The translations under genes and the position numbers were made by a program. From NCBI RefSeq assembly GCF_026210795.1, contig NC_089444.1, forward strand, positions 3,772,501-3,836,500: a stretch of DNA of 64,000 nt, read 5' to 3'. This stretch comes from Rhizophagus irregularis (Eukaryota > Glomeromycota > Glomeromycetes > Glomerales > Glomeraceae). This document shows, piece after piece, positions 48,985-60,605 of this stretch (the stretch's first letter is position 1; each line of letters starts with the position of its first letter). Below the pieces are notes generated by a model. The model saw nothing but the letters and a program-made list of their open reading frames with translations. It was not told where the DNA came from and ran no database searches.

Positions 48985-49095
48985 TCCATACAGTATAATT
49001 TTTTATCTATACAGTATAGTTTTTTATTTTATACAGTATAGTTTTTATTTTATACAGTACCCCTTTTATCTATACAGTATAGTTTTTTTACACTA
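48985..49095. repeat. Short tandem repeat atacagtatagtttttta
   Basis: Four to five copies of a 22-30 bp unit containing atacagtatag followed by a T-run, between the hairpin array and the large satellite. Confidence 0.75.
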
Positions 49096-49299
49096 TACTT
49101 CTCTTATTATGACGAAATTAATGATAAATTAACTTTTCCCAATATTATTATAGGGACAAAACATCAAAGATGATTTACCGAATGATAATTATATAAACGA
49201 AAAAGATATGAATTGTAAGTACTTGGATTATAATATACAATGAACGGTTTTTAGAATTTTATTACTATATACCATCGGAAGTATATATCATACTCAATA

Positions 49300-52200
49300 A
49301 CTATATTATCTTAGAAATTTCTCTATCAAATGATACCTTCAGTTAAAAAATTCTCAAAAAATAATTTTTCAAACAAACTCTTAGAAAATTCTCTATCAAA
49401 AAATGTTCCAAATAGTTAAAAAATTCTCAAAAATAATCTCTCCAAACGAATCTTTAGAAAATTCTCTATCAAAAATGCCCTAAGCGATCCTCTTAATTAA
49501 AAAATTTAAAAAATAATTTTTCCAAACAAACTCTTAGAAAATTCTCTATCAAAAATTGCCCTAAACGATCTCCTTAATTAAAAAATTTAAAAAATAATTT
49601 CCCTAAACGAACTCTTAGAAATTTCTCTATCAAACGATACTTCAGTTAAAAAATTCTCAAAAAATAATTTCCCCAAACTCTTAGAAAATTCTCTATCAAA
49701 AAATACCCTAAACGATTCCCTTAATTAAAAAATTCAAAAAATAATTTCCCTATACGAACTCTTGGAAATTTCTCTATCAAACGATACCTTCAGTTAAAAA
49801 ATTCTCAAAAAATACTTTCCCCAAATAAACTCCTAGAATTTTCTCTATCAAAAATGTCCCAAATGATCCCTTTAGTTAAAAAATTCTCAAAAAATAATTT
49901 TTCCAAACGAACTCTTAGAAAATTCTCTATCAAAAAATGCCCTAAACGATCCTTTTAGTTAAAAAATTCTTGAAAAACCATTTCCAAATGAACTCTTAGA
50001 AAATTCTCTATCAAAAATGTTCCAAACGATCCCTTTGGTTAAAAAATTCTCAAAAATAATCTCTCCAAACGAATCATTAGAAAATTCTCTATCAAAAAAT
50101 GCCCTAAACGATCCCCTTAATTAAAAAATTCAAAAAATAATTTCCCTAAACACACTCTTAGAAAATTCTCTATCAAAAAATGCCCTAAATGATTCTTTTA
50201 ATTAAAAAATTCTCGAAAAACCATTTCCCAAACGAACTCTTAGAAAATTCTCTATCAAAAATGTTCCAAACGTTCCCTTTAGTTAAAAAATTCTCAAAAA
50301 TAATCTCTTCAAACGAATCCTTAGAAAATTCTCTATCAAAAAATGCCCTAAACGATCCCCTTAATTAAAAAATTCAAAAAATAATTTCCCCAAACGAACT
50401 CTTAGAAAATTCTCTATCAAAAAATGCCCTAAACGATCCTTTTAGTTAAAAAATTCTTGAAAAACCATTTCCAAATGAACTCTTAGAAAATTCTCTATCA
50501 AAAATGTTCCAAACGATCCCTTTGGTTAAAAAATTCTCAAAAATAATCTCTCCAAACGAATCATTAGAAAATTCTCTATCAAAAAATGCCCTAAACGATC
50601 CCCTTAATTAAAAAATACAAAAAATAATTTCCCTAAACGAACTCTTAGAAAATTCTCTATTAAAAAATGCCCTAAACGATCCCCTTAATTAAAAAATTCA
50701 AAAAATAATTTCCCTAAACGAACTCTTAGAAAATTCTCAATCAAAAAATGCCCTAAACGATCCCCTTAATTAAAAAATTCAAAAAATAATTTCCCTAAAC
50801 GAACTCTTAGAAAATTCTCAATCAAAAAATGCCCTAAACGATCCCCTTAATTAAAAAATTCAAAAAATAATTTCCCCAAACGAACTCTTAGAAAATTCTC
50901 TATCAAAAATGCCCTAAATGATCCTTTTAGTTAAAAAATTCTCGAAAAACCATTTCCCAAACAAATTCTTAGAAAATTCTCTATCAAAAATGTTCCAAAC
51001 GTTCCCTTTAGTTAAAAAAATTCTCAAAAACAATCTCTCCAAACGAATCATTAGAAAATTCTCTATCAAAAATGCCCTAAGCGATCCCTTTAATTAAAAA
51101 ATACAAAAAATAATTTCCCTAAACGAACTCTTAGAAAATTCTCAATCAAAAATGCCCTAAATGATCCTTTTAGTTAAAAAATTCTCAAAAAACCATTTCC
51201 CAAACAAATTCTTAGAAAATTCTCTATCAAAAATGTTCCAAACGTTCCCTTTAGTTAAAAAATTCTCAAAAACAATCTCTCCAAACGAATCATTAGAAAA
51301 TTCTCTATCAAAAATGCCCTAAGCGATCCCCTTAATTAAAAAATACAAAAAATAATTTCCCCAAACGAACTCTTAGAAAATTCTCTATCAAAAATGCCCT
51401 AAATGATCCTTTTAGTTAAAAAATTCTCGAAAAACCATTTCCCAAACAAATTCTTAGAAAATTCTCTATCAAAAATGTTTCAAATGTTCCCTTTAGTTAA
51501 AAAATTCTCAAAAACAATCTCTCCAAACGAATCATTAGAAAATTCTCTATCAAAAATGCCCTAAGCGATCCCCTTAATTAAAAAATACAAAAAATAATTT
51601 CCCTAAACGAACTCTTAGAAAATTCTCAATCAAAAATGCCCTAAATGATCCTTTAGGTTAAAAAATTCTCGAAAAACCATTTCCCAAAAAAATTCTTAGA
51701 AAATTCTCTATCAAAAATGTTCCAAACGTTCTTTTTAGTTAAAAAATTCTCAAAAACAATCTCTCCAAACGAATCATTAGAAAATTCTCTATCAAAAATG
51801 CCCTAAGCGATCCCCTTAATTAAAAAATACAAAAAATAATTTCCCTAAACGAACTCTTAGAAAATTCTCAATCAAAAATGCCCTAAATGATCCTTTAGGT
51901 TAAAAAATTCTCGAAAAACCATTTCCCAAACAAATTCTTAGAAAATTCTCTATCAAAAATGTTCCAAACGTTCCCTTTAGTTAAAAAATTCTCAAAAACA
52001 ATCTCTCCAAACGAATCATTAGAAAATTCTCTATCAAAAATGCCCTAAGCGATCCCCTTAATTAAAAAATACAAAAAATAATTTCCCTAAACGAACTCTT
52101 AGAAATTTCTCTATCAAATGATACCTTCAGTTAAAAAATTCTCAAAAAATAATTTTTCCAAACAAACTCTTAGAAAATTCTCTATCAAAAAATGTTCCAA

Positions 52201-53230
52201 CGGTCCCTTTGGTTAAAAAATTCTCAAAAATAATCTCTCCAAACGAATCATTAGAAAATTCTCTATCAAAAAATGCCCTAAACGATCCCCTTAATTAAAA
52301 AATACAAAAAATAATTTCCCTAAACGAACTCTTAGAAAATTCTCAATCAAAAAATGCCCTAAACGATCCCCTTAATTAAAAAATTCAAAAAATAATTTCC
52401 CTAAACGAACTCTTAGAAAATTCTCAATCAAAAAATGCCCTAAACGATCCCCTTAATTAAAAAATTCAAAAAATAATTTCCCTGAACGAACTCTTAGAAA
52501 ATTCTCAATCAAAAAATGCCCTAAATGATCCTTTTAGTTAAAAAATTCTTGAAAAACCATTTCCCAAACAAATTCTTAGAAAATTCTCTATCAAAAATGT
52601 TCCAAACGTTCCCTTTAATTAAAAAATTCTCAAAAACAATCTCTCCAAACGAATCATTAGAAAATTCTCTATCAAAAATGTCCTAAGCGATCCCCTTAAT
52701 TAAAAAATACAAAAAATAATTTTCTTAAACGAACTCCTAGAAATTTCTCTATCAAATGATACCTTCAGTTAAAAAATTCTCAAAAAATAATTTTTCCAAA
52801 CAAACTCTTAGAAAATTCTCTATCAAAAAAATTCTCTATCAAAAAATGTTCCAACGGTCCCTTTGGTTAAAAAATTCTCAAAAATAATCTCTCTAAACGA
52901 ACTCTTAGAAAATTCTCAATCAAAAAATGCCCTAAACGATCCCCTTAATTAAAAAATTCAAAAAATAATTTCCCTAAACGAACTCTTAGAAAATTCTCAA
53001 TCAAAAAATGCCCAAATGATCCTTTTAGTTAAAAAATTCTCAAAAAACCATTTCCCAAACGAATTCTTAGAAAATTCTCTATCAAAAAATGTTCCAAACG
53101 GTCCCTTTAGTTAAAAAATTCTCAAAAATAATCTCTCCAAACAAATCTTTAGAAAATTCTCTATCAAAAATGCTCTAAATGATCCTCTTAGTTAAAAAAA
53201 TAATTTTTCCAAACGGACTCTTAAAAAATT
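49300..53230. repeat. Satellite array, about 80-bp monomer with higher-order pattern
   Basis: Roughly 48 monomers of about 80 bp: actcttagaaaattctctat, caaaaaatgccctaaacgat, ccccttaattaaaaaattc, aaaaaataatttcccaaacg. Monomers fall into types: gccctaaacgatcccctt, gttccaaacgttcccttt with ctcaaaaacaatctctcc, and gccctaaatgatcctttt with ctcgaaaaaccatttccc. Between about 50940 and 52100 the three types recur in fixed order as a unit of about 240 bp, at least five times. There is no open frame. Confidence 0.88.
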
Positions 53231-53600
53231 TCTCAAAAAAATCTATCTAAAAGTTTCTTAAATAAAATCCCTATTAAATATTATTCAAATGGACTTTTAA
53301 AATTTCTTAGAAAATTATTTATAAAAATTATCTAAAAAATGAATTTAAATAAAAAATTTTAGTTGAAACGGATTATATATAATACAGTACGTTGTACAAA
53401 ATAAAAATCTTACGTATTAAAATTTACATATCGGGTACCTGATATGTGTAAGATAGATCAATGCCCGATATACAATATCAGTGACTAATAGCTTAGCTAT
53501 CGGGTACCCGATATGTAAAAATACCCGATATTTATCCGATTAGCCACCGATATATAGGTACCCGATATGTACCCGATAGAATTGATTTTGACCAGTGTAT

Positions 53601-53790
53601 ATATGCTATATACCCTATATATACTATATTATCTATATATACTATTTATTCTATATGTTCCCTATATACCATATATTCTATATATCGGACATATATAACA
53701 TATCGAACATATTCGACATCTACTACATTGATCGGCATCACGGGTTCAGTTATATCACGTGATTGCTGCATAACAATTTACTGCGTAACA
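53601..53790 (-). repeat. 3' LTR, inner part
   Basis: The remaining 190 bp of the 3' LTR after the insertion, ending gcgtaaca at 53790. Added to 45693-46144 (452 bp) it gives 642 bp, the exact length of the intact 5' LTR. Confidence 0.92.
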
Positions 53791-53803
53791 TCACTCCCCG
53801 CTC
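53791..53803 (-). other. Polypurine tract candidate
   Basis: On the minus strand GAGCGGGGAGTGA directly abuts the LTR start TGTTA. It is the expected position and composition for the plus-strand primer of reverse transcription. It overlaps the end of the third ORF. Confidence 0.65.
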
Positions 53804-54141
53804 AAGTTTTCAACTCCGTTGAAAATTTGAAGAGCCTTAGTTACCAATTTCTGAAATTCGGTTTGGCTAACCTCTCGGAGTAATGTGGGCGTTATTCGGA
53901 TCGTGCGCATGATTTGTTCGACTCCCAGATATTCGAATAAATAGAACATTCGAGTGACAATAGTTCGGTAATGTTCCGTTAATTGTTGTCGATAATAGTT
54001 TCGTTGCTTATTATCTTTAGTTTGTCGTTCCAACAATTGTCCTAGATAAAACAAATTAACTAACCATAGGACTCTGTCACCAACTCGCTTAGATCTTTCT
54101 GTGGCTTCATTCATTAATCGGAACTTTTCCTCGAAGTTCAT
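53791..54141 (-). CDS. Extra 3' ORF of the gypsy element, unknown function
   Basis: 116 codons from ATG at 54141. The TGA stop is the last three bases before the LTR, so the frame runs through the polypurine tract. The protein is basic and helical, rich in Arg, Glu and Leu (M-N-F-E-E-K-F-R-L-M-N-E-A, L-T-E-H-Y-R-T-I-V-T-R-M-F). It has no signal peptide or membrane segment, so an envelope-like role is unlikely. It follows the integrase after about 280 bp of AT-rich DNA. GC content matches gag and pol rather than the flanks, which argues that it is a true element gene. I do not recognise it. Confidence 0.6.
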   Translation of the reverse strand: MNFEEKFRLMNEATERSKRVGDRVLWLVNLFYLGQLLERQTKDNKQRNYYRQQLTEHYRTIVTRMFYLFEYLGVEQIMRTIRITPTLLREVSQTEFQKLVTKALQIFNGVENLSGE

Positions 54142-54424
54142 ATTATCTTCATATGGTTTTGGATAAGGAACAACATATTCTGGTTGAGTTTCTCATAAAT
54201 CTTTCAATATACACTGATATGGAGTCATTTTTTTCTTTAATAATTTTAACAATCCTCAAAAAAAAAAAAAATCTTCAATATATATATAAAAAAAAATTAT
54301 CAAATAAAAAAAATTTCACAAATCTTCATCAACCGGTACATCAATTATCTATTGATTGTCTAAAATAGGAGATGATCGTCATATGCACATTCCCCAACAA
54401 TTTAAAAATTCCTTACACAAATTT

Positions 54425-57400
54425 TCATGGTGTTACGTTCTGATGCTGGTTATACGGCTTCAAACGTTCCGAATTGATGGGATCTCTCAAAATTTTCCCA
54501 TCTAAGGTTCGCAACTTATAGGCACCGTTGCTTAGAACCTCATGGATATAATACGGTCCTTTCCAACGTTCCCGCAACTTTTGTTTTCCTCGTAATTGAC
54601 TCTGATAAAGGAGAACTAAGTCACCGATTTTAAACTGCACGTCATGAAGAACACTATCGTGACGTTGTTTTTGCTTCTGTTGTGATTGGTGTATTATGTC
54701 TTGTGTTAATAGCCGTTCTCCCACAACTTTCCCAGTTAATGTATGAATTCGATTAAAAAGGTCTTGCTGAGTATCACTCTCAGATATATCAACCTGAGTA
54801 GTCCGGACGGCAAACTCAATCGGCAATATAGCATCTCTGCCATACATTAAATAAAATGGTTCGTGTCTGGTCGTGTTATGCCTTTTAGTTCTATAGGCAA
54901 ACAATACCGATGACAAATACACGTCCCAATCATCCTTGTTTTCGTTGGCATACTTTGCCAATGCTTCACATAACGTTTGGTTAAATCTTTCCACCAATCC
55001 GTTCGTTTGAGGATGATAAGCTGTTGATAGTTGGTGCTTTACTCCAAGCTCTTGGCAGAGTGAATTCAACATTTCGTTTACAAAGTGGGTTCCACGGTCG
55101 GTAAGGATCTCTTTTGGACATCCGTGCCGGCATATTATGTCTTCATAGAAAAAAGACACAACAGATGAAGCCTTTGCATTTGGTAAAGCGCGAGCTTCCG
55201 GCCATTTGGTAAGATATTCTGTGGCGACCACTATATACATATTTCCCTTTTTCGTCTTCGGGAGTGGTCCGACGATATCCATGCCAACTCTATCAAAAGG
55301 CTGTCCTATTTTTATCGGATGTAAAGGCTCGTTCCTCCGATTTTTACCCCTCTTTTGGCATTCATCACAACTTTTGACATAGTCCCGAATGTCATTGAAC
55401 ATTTGGGGCCAGTAATATCGGATTTTTATTCTTCGATATGTCTCATCAATAGAAAAATGACCGGCCAAAGGGTCTGAATGTGAGTGATGTAATATACTTT
55501 CAACTTCACTCTCTTTGACAACTTTTATTGGTCTGTTTGGGTTGTCCTTGTTTTTCTTATACAATTGATCGTTCAATACGATAAAATATCTCGATTTTCG
55601 TTTGATGGCAGCCCGCTGCTCTTTTGTTAGGTGTGTTGGCATAGAATAGTCCGTTAAAAATTGTACGAGTGAAAAATATATGGATAAATCCATTCCGTCA
55701 AATCGATATGGGTAGTCCGTAAAGTGGTGTCAATAATGCGTGTCCGATGTAAAAAAATATTCAAACGTAAATACTCCTTTTTTAGTGTTTAATCCGACTA
55801 AGTGTATCTACGTTTGAGTGTTGTTTTCCAGGGCGATTTATGATTTCCAAGTCGTAGCCATTCAATGTCATTAACCATCGTCCAAGTTTGCCAACAGGAT
55901 TCGTCATTTTTAGGAGATATTTTAACGCCGCATGGTCTGTTACTACAACAAACTTTTGGCCATGCAAATAATGGTGGAAATGTCTGATAGACCAAATAAC
56001 CGCGAGACATTCCAACTCTGTAATACCATAATTCCTCTCATGCTTATTTAGAGTCCTGCTCGCATAAGCAATTACACACTCGTTATTATTTTCATCCTTC
56101 TGAGCTAATATAGCTCCTAATGCATAGGTAGAAGCATCCGTGAATACCATAAACGGTTTTTCAAAATTTGGGTAAGCTAATATCGGTGGGGTCGTTAAAC
56201 ATATTTTCAAATTTTCGAAAGCCTTTTGTTGATCGCTTGCCCAAATGTAAGGAACGTTCTTCTTTAGCAAACGATGTAAAGGTTCAGCTATTTTTGAAAA
56301 GTTTTTCACGAACTTTCGATAATAAGAAGCCAACGCTATAAACCCTCGAAGTTGTGTTAGATCCTTCGGAACAGGAAATTCTTTAATAACTATCAACTTT
56401 TCAGGATCGGTATGAATGCCCTTTCGACTTACAACATGTCCCAAGAAGGGTATTTCGTCTTTAAAGAAGAAACACTTTTCCGGGCTCAACTTTAATCCAG
56501 CCTGTGCTAATCGCGAGAATACTTGTTCCAAATGTAACAGGTGTTCTTCGAACGTTTTTGATGCTACATTAATATCGTCGATATAAACCACAACATACTG
56601 CCAAAGGATATCTCGCAGGACTGTATCCATAAGACGCTGAAAGGTCGCCGGGGCATTACATAAGCTGAACGGCATAACGGTGAATTCATATATTCCGAAT
56701 TTCGTAATAAATGTTGATTTTTCTCGGTCCTTCGGATCCAACTCTACTTGCCAGAACCCACTTGCCAGGTCTAATGAAGAAAACCACTGGGACCCTGACA
56801 ATGTTTCCAGCATGTCGTCTATCCTAGGCAGTCCTTTTTCGTTACCTTATTCAATTTTCGGTAATCGACGCATAATCGTTTTTTACCATTCTTTTTCTCG
56901 ACAACTACCACTGGCGAAGTCCATTGACTATTGGACGGAATAATTAATCCTGCCTTTAGAAGCCGTTCAATTTCTTCTTTTATGAAGATCTGATTCTGGT
57001 ATGATGTCCTATAGAATCTTTGCTTGATTGGAACTGCATCTTCGGTATCAATACAATGTTTAACTATCGAAGTTCGACCGAAATCATCCGGTTCCCAGGC
57101 AAATAAATCCTTATGCCGATTCATGAATTCTTGAAATTTTTGTCGTTGTTCATTATCCAAATTTCCCGTATGGAATTTCCCCTTTTCAACTTCCTTATAT
57201 TGATAGTAACATTCGTTCTCAACGAATGTATCATCTTTCAAAAGCTCTTCGATTTCCTGAGCTTCCTCTTGAGTGATGAACTGCGTATTGCAATACATCT
57301 GCTCTTGTAAATTTTCATCATCATCATCAGTCTCATACTCCTCTTCAGATTCTTCTATCACATCTTCTTCGGCGACTTCCTCTTCCTCTTCTTCAACTCT

Positions 57401-58348
57401 GGAGGCTTCAATACTAACAATATGATGTGGTGCTTCTTGACATTCGGTTATAACTTCAAGTACTTTACCCTTCCATTCAATTACCATCTTATTATTGTTA
57501 TAATCAATAACGGCTTTCGTTTTCCGCAACCAGTCGTTTCCTACAATAGCAGAATAGGAGTCTGCTTCCGTGACAATCGCATCCATCGGTATGATACATC
57601 CTTTTATCATTAAAGGGATATCGGATACTGCGCCCAACGGCCTTCGTCGTTCTCCATTTACATTTACCATCACTGTTTTCAAAGCTCGGGTTATCTCCAT
57701 ATCCAAGTCTTTCAATAAGGATAAAGATATGATGCTTCCTGCTGAGCCCGAATCCACGATTAAAGGGAACCTTATGTGATTTATTGAAGCATCACAGTAT
57801 AATGCAGACGTCTTGTCATCATTTGGTCCTGCTGTATTTACTTGCATCAGGTCCTGCGTCTCGGGAGCAATTCCTTCTTCCAAGGTCTCATTATTTATTG
57901 ATTCCTTTGTTGGTCTTTTCTCTTGTTCCTCGTCCTTCTTTCGAACAACTGGTTTTCTTAATTGTTTGGCTATGGTTAAGCCAAACTTCGGATTCAAGGC
58001 CAATAACTGTCCATTTGTAATGTTTGCGGGTTGATCAAAAAACTGTTGCGGCGTGTAAGGTTCAACCATTCTATTGACCGGGGCAACAACCGGTACTTTC
58101 TTTTTAGGAGGCCTCTGGACCGTTCTCTTCGTTTCAGCATTTTTAGATTCGGTAACTTGCTTTGCTTTATTCCGCACCATCTTTTCTTCATCTTTCGAAT
58201 CGTTCTTAAGTGTTCCTTGCAATGGGTTTAGTCTAGTCTTACTTCTAGTAAGTCGAGTAGCCGGGTAAGTTTCGAGTAAGGTGAGATTTGAGGGAATTGT
58301 GATTTGGCGGGTACACTCACCCCCATGAGGTACGCCATCTAGTTTAAA
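54425..58348 (-). pseudogene. pol: Ty3/gypsy pol polyprotein, two frame breaks
   Basis: Part 1 (to 56819) is open from the gag slippery site: aspartic protease V-D-S-G-S-A-G near 57750, an acidic linker near 57350, and the start of the RT (L-C-V-D-Y-R-K-L-N). Near 56830 a few bases are lost between K-K-D and P-R-I-D-D, giving a stop. Part 2 (56813-55782) has the RT core with Y-I-D-D near 56580, the connection, and RNase H (F-T-D-A-S-T-Y-A-L-G). A stop and frame change follow near 55740. Part 3 (55693-54425) is the integrase: H-H-x-H ... C-D-E-C zinc fold, catalytic D, D and E in G-M-D-I-V, T-D-R-G-T and L-V-E-R-F, and a G-P-Y/F-type module at R-W-K-G-P-Y-Y. All catalytic residues are present, so only the frame breaks disable it. 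Confidence 0.9.
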
Positions 58349-59910
58349 GATTCTTCCTGAGGCACCAGCTGGGCAAGCAACTGGTGAATCTGGGCGATTC
58401 CTTCACTCACGTTATTCGTCTGCTGAGGTGTAGTGCGATTATTATTATCATTACCACCAGTATTGTTGTTACCGTTGTTGTTATTAGCGGGTGCCGCGTT
58501 ATTGTTTCGGTTGGGACAGGTCCTTACAATATGTCCCGGTTGTCCACAGGAATAGCAAGTCACTCTAGATTGTATGGCTGGATTTTGTTGCGCTTGATTG
58601 TTAGGCTGTGCAGCATTTCGTTGATTATTATTATTTCGATATCCTCTATTTCCGGAGCCCAATTGTTGTACCTGTTTGGTCAACTCTTGAATTGCCTTGC
58701 ATAAGTTTTCCGACTGTGTATTGGTGCCGGATGGTGCGAACTTATTCAAGTATGCACTAACGGCATGTTGATCTTGATGTGTCAATTCGTAGGCTTTCGC
58801 CCTATCTACTGCGGCATTCCAAGTCTGATCGTTATGGGGCTTTACAGTGACATATAGGTCAGGCAGCAGTCCGTTGACAAATTTCCGAGCTTTGATGGCT
58901 TCTGGGTATACAAAGGCGTTTGTTTCCACTCTTCGGTATAATTCTTGTAGAGCTGCGGCGTACGTATTGACGTCTTCTCCGGGCTGTTGTCGCTTCTGTT
59001 CCAATTCTGTAGTCCAAATTTCGATCAGGGTTTGTGTTCTAAAGGCGGCAGGGAAATTCAGAACAAAATCAGTATTATTATTGTTGCCGGTCCATGCAAC
59101 AACCTTATTCGGGTTATTATTTGGTAATGCTTGATTGGCATTCCACCAAGTGGAGGCGGCTCCTTTAAGATAAGCCGGCACAACCTCCAATTTTCGACCA
59201 TTTGCAATCCCATTTGCATTGCACGCTCGGGTAAAGTCTTCCAACCATGCTACTGGATCTTGATTCCCCCCATAGAAATATGGTAGCTCGGCTACCTTTC
59301 CTTCCCGGCGAGGTGGATTGGTAATCGCCTGGGTATTTCCGGCCAATGCGTTGTTAGTATTTGGCAGAGCTTAAGTTAAAGCGGCTATGGCGGCTCTCAA
59401 TTGCTGGAAATCTTGTTGGTTTGGTTGGGCCATATTATCAGGCTGTTGAGCTATTGGTTGTGGATTATTGTTTACAATTTCTTCTGAACCAGGTGATGTT
59501 GAAAACCTAATTTCGCTATAATTATAGGTGATTATGAATAAATCTAGGCGGAATCCTTGGGTAATGCTGTATATGTTCCAAATTTCTTGTTGTAATGCTT
59601 CAAAATTTAGAATAGGTGTGTCGGAATATCTAATACTGAAAATTAAATCAATTATAGCTATCCAAATGTCTTCTCCTTCGACGTATGATAGCTCCTCTAA
59701 ATACTGTTGAGTGTACCGAGTATAAGTTATGGCTGGGTATTCCGAGCTGTACCAGTCCCAAAAGGTACTAAAGTTGTCGGATAATAACAGTTCGGGTGGG
59801 TAACAGTGGATGCAGGATCGGTCACGATGACGATAGGTGATGTTAGGGCTTCTTAGGTCTTGATGTAATCTATCGTGGTTAATGTTCCTTTGAAAATGCG
59901 CTACAAACAT
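58339..59910 (-). pseudogene. gag: Ty3/gypsy gag with one premature stop
   Basis: The frame runs from the first ATG (59910) to the TAG at 58339-58341, about 523 codons, with one in-frame TAA at 59371-59373. The frame is unchanged on both sides, so it is a point nonsense mutation; one C-to-T change from a Gln codon would explain it. The capsid-like part includes Y-F-Y-G-G-N-Q-D-P-V-A-W-L and W-W-N-A-N. The nucleocapsid has one CCHC knuckle, C-Y-S-C-G-Q-P-G-H-I-V-R-T-C, followed by Asn-rich runs. Open frame also extends 16 codons upstream of the ATG over the primer-binding site, but lacks a start there. Confidence 0.88.
58342..58348 (-). promoter_or_regulatory. Probable -1 ribosomal frameshift site TTTAAAC at gag end
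   Basis: In the gag frame the codons read TCT-TTA-AAC-TAG, so T-TTA-AAC fits the slippery X-XXY-YYZ rule and sits directly before the gag stop (58339-58341). The pol frame is the -1 frame. It is open from the heptamer onward with no stop before the protease. This would set the gag to gag-pol ratio. A downstream pseudoknot was not worked out. Confidence 0.75.
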
Positions 59911-59939
59911 ACACTTTGGGTCAACAGGGATGTTAAGGA

Positions 59940-59957
59940 TTCTGGCAGAAGGCACCA
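59940..59957 (-). other. tRNA primer-binding site
   Basis: Two bases after the 5' LTR end, the minus strand reads TGGTGCCTTCTGCCAGAA, which begins with the TGG complementary to a tRNA CCA end. The matching tRNA 3' end would be ...GGCACCA. The tRNA species cannot be named from the sequence alone. Confidence 0.75.
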
Positions 59958-59959
59958 AT

Positions 59960-60601
59960 TGTTATGAGTCAGTTCTTATGTGCTTAAAAATAAGCGGTAT
60001 ATTTAGTGTAAGCAGAAGAATCGGTAGGGTCAGTAATTAATAGGATCGGCGTAGATCTTATACTAATTCAATTAATTCAATGTAAATCTTAACAAAAATC
60101 CGATCAAATGCGAATATGGTATAGCTCTCCAAATAGCCTATACGATCAGACGCAAGTAAGGGATTAAACTAACCAAATACAGACAATGAATAAAAATAAA
60201 GTGTATAAGAAATAACAACACGAAAATAAAGGGTATATGGGTTTTAATTAATTTTATTAAAGATTTTTAAGAACTGTTCTAAAGAACTACTTTTTTATAA
60301 TGCGCATTTACACTGTCTTTTTATAACAAATTTTTACTAAGAAAAATAATATCTAACATATTAAATTTATGCTACATATGCTATATATATTATATATACT
60401 ATATATACTATATATGCTATATACCCTATATATACTATATTATCTATATATACTATTTATTCTATATGTTCCCTATATACCATATATTCTATATATCGGA
60501 CATATATAACATATCGAACATATTCGACATCTACTACATTGATCGGCATCACGGGTTCAGTTATATCACGTGATTGCTGCGTAACAATTTACTGCGTAAC
60601 A
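59960..60601 (-). repeat. 5' LTR, intact, 642 bp
   Basis: TGTTA...TAACA ends. It differs from the split 3' LTR at three positions that I could find, all A/G. It includes a (TA)-rich block (about 60378-60500) where the CACTA-like element inserted in the sister LTR. Confidence 0.93.
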
Positions 60602-60605
60602 ATAG

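Larger units (their letters stand above)
46145..53597. mobile_element. Non-coding CACTA-like (EnSpm) element, 7,453 bp
   Basis: Both ends begin CACTGGTCAAAATCAAT and continue CTATCGGGTACATATC after one mismatch, inverted at the right, so the TIRs are at least 34 bp. TAT is repeated at 46142-46144 and 53598-53600. Comparison with the intact 5' LTR shows that exactly these three bases were duplicated. A CACT start, 3-bp duplication and crowded subterminal motifs (atcgggta, cccgatatgt) are CACTA hallmarks. The interior has no open frame of note and consists largely of tandem arrays (46265-46510, 47590-48830, 48985-49095, 49300-53230) separated by AT-rich DNA. Transposition would need an enzyme from elsewhere. 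Confidence 0.85.
45693..60601 (-). mobile_element. Ty3/gypsy LTR retrotransposon, minus strand, with nested insertion
   Basis: Two 642-bp LTRs (TGTTA...TAACA ends) bracket gag, pol (protease, RT, RNase H, integrase) and a third ORF. The target site ATAG is repeated at 45689-45692 and 60602-60605. The 3' LTR is split by a 7,453-bp CACTA-like element; without it the element is about 7.46 kb. I see three single-base differences between the LTRs, so insertion is recent. Even so, gag has an internal stop and pol has two frame breaks, so this copy cannot move by itself. The order protease-RT-RNaseH-integrase places it in Ty3/gypsy. No chromodomain is seen after the integrase. Confidence 0.93.

Noticed and set aside
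48750-48989. 79-codon minus-strand ORF inside the CACTA-like element
   Set aside because: It partly overlaps the hairpin repeat array, has no transposase motif and looks accidental.
46145-53597. Tc1/mariner assignment (TA duplication) for the nested element
   Set aside because: Comparison with the intact sister LTR requires exactly three duplicated bases, TAT, and the CACT ends with subterminal repeats fit CACTA better.
56680-59134. Several plus-strand ORFs of 60-106 codons inside the gypsy element
   Set aside because: They overlap gag and pol on the opposite strand, show no family features, and follow from the higher GC content of the element.
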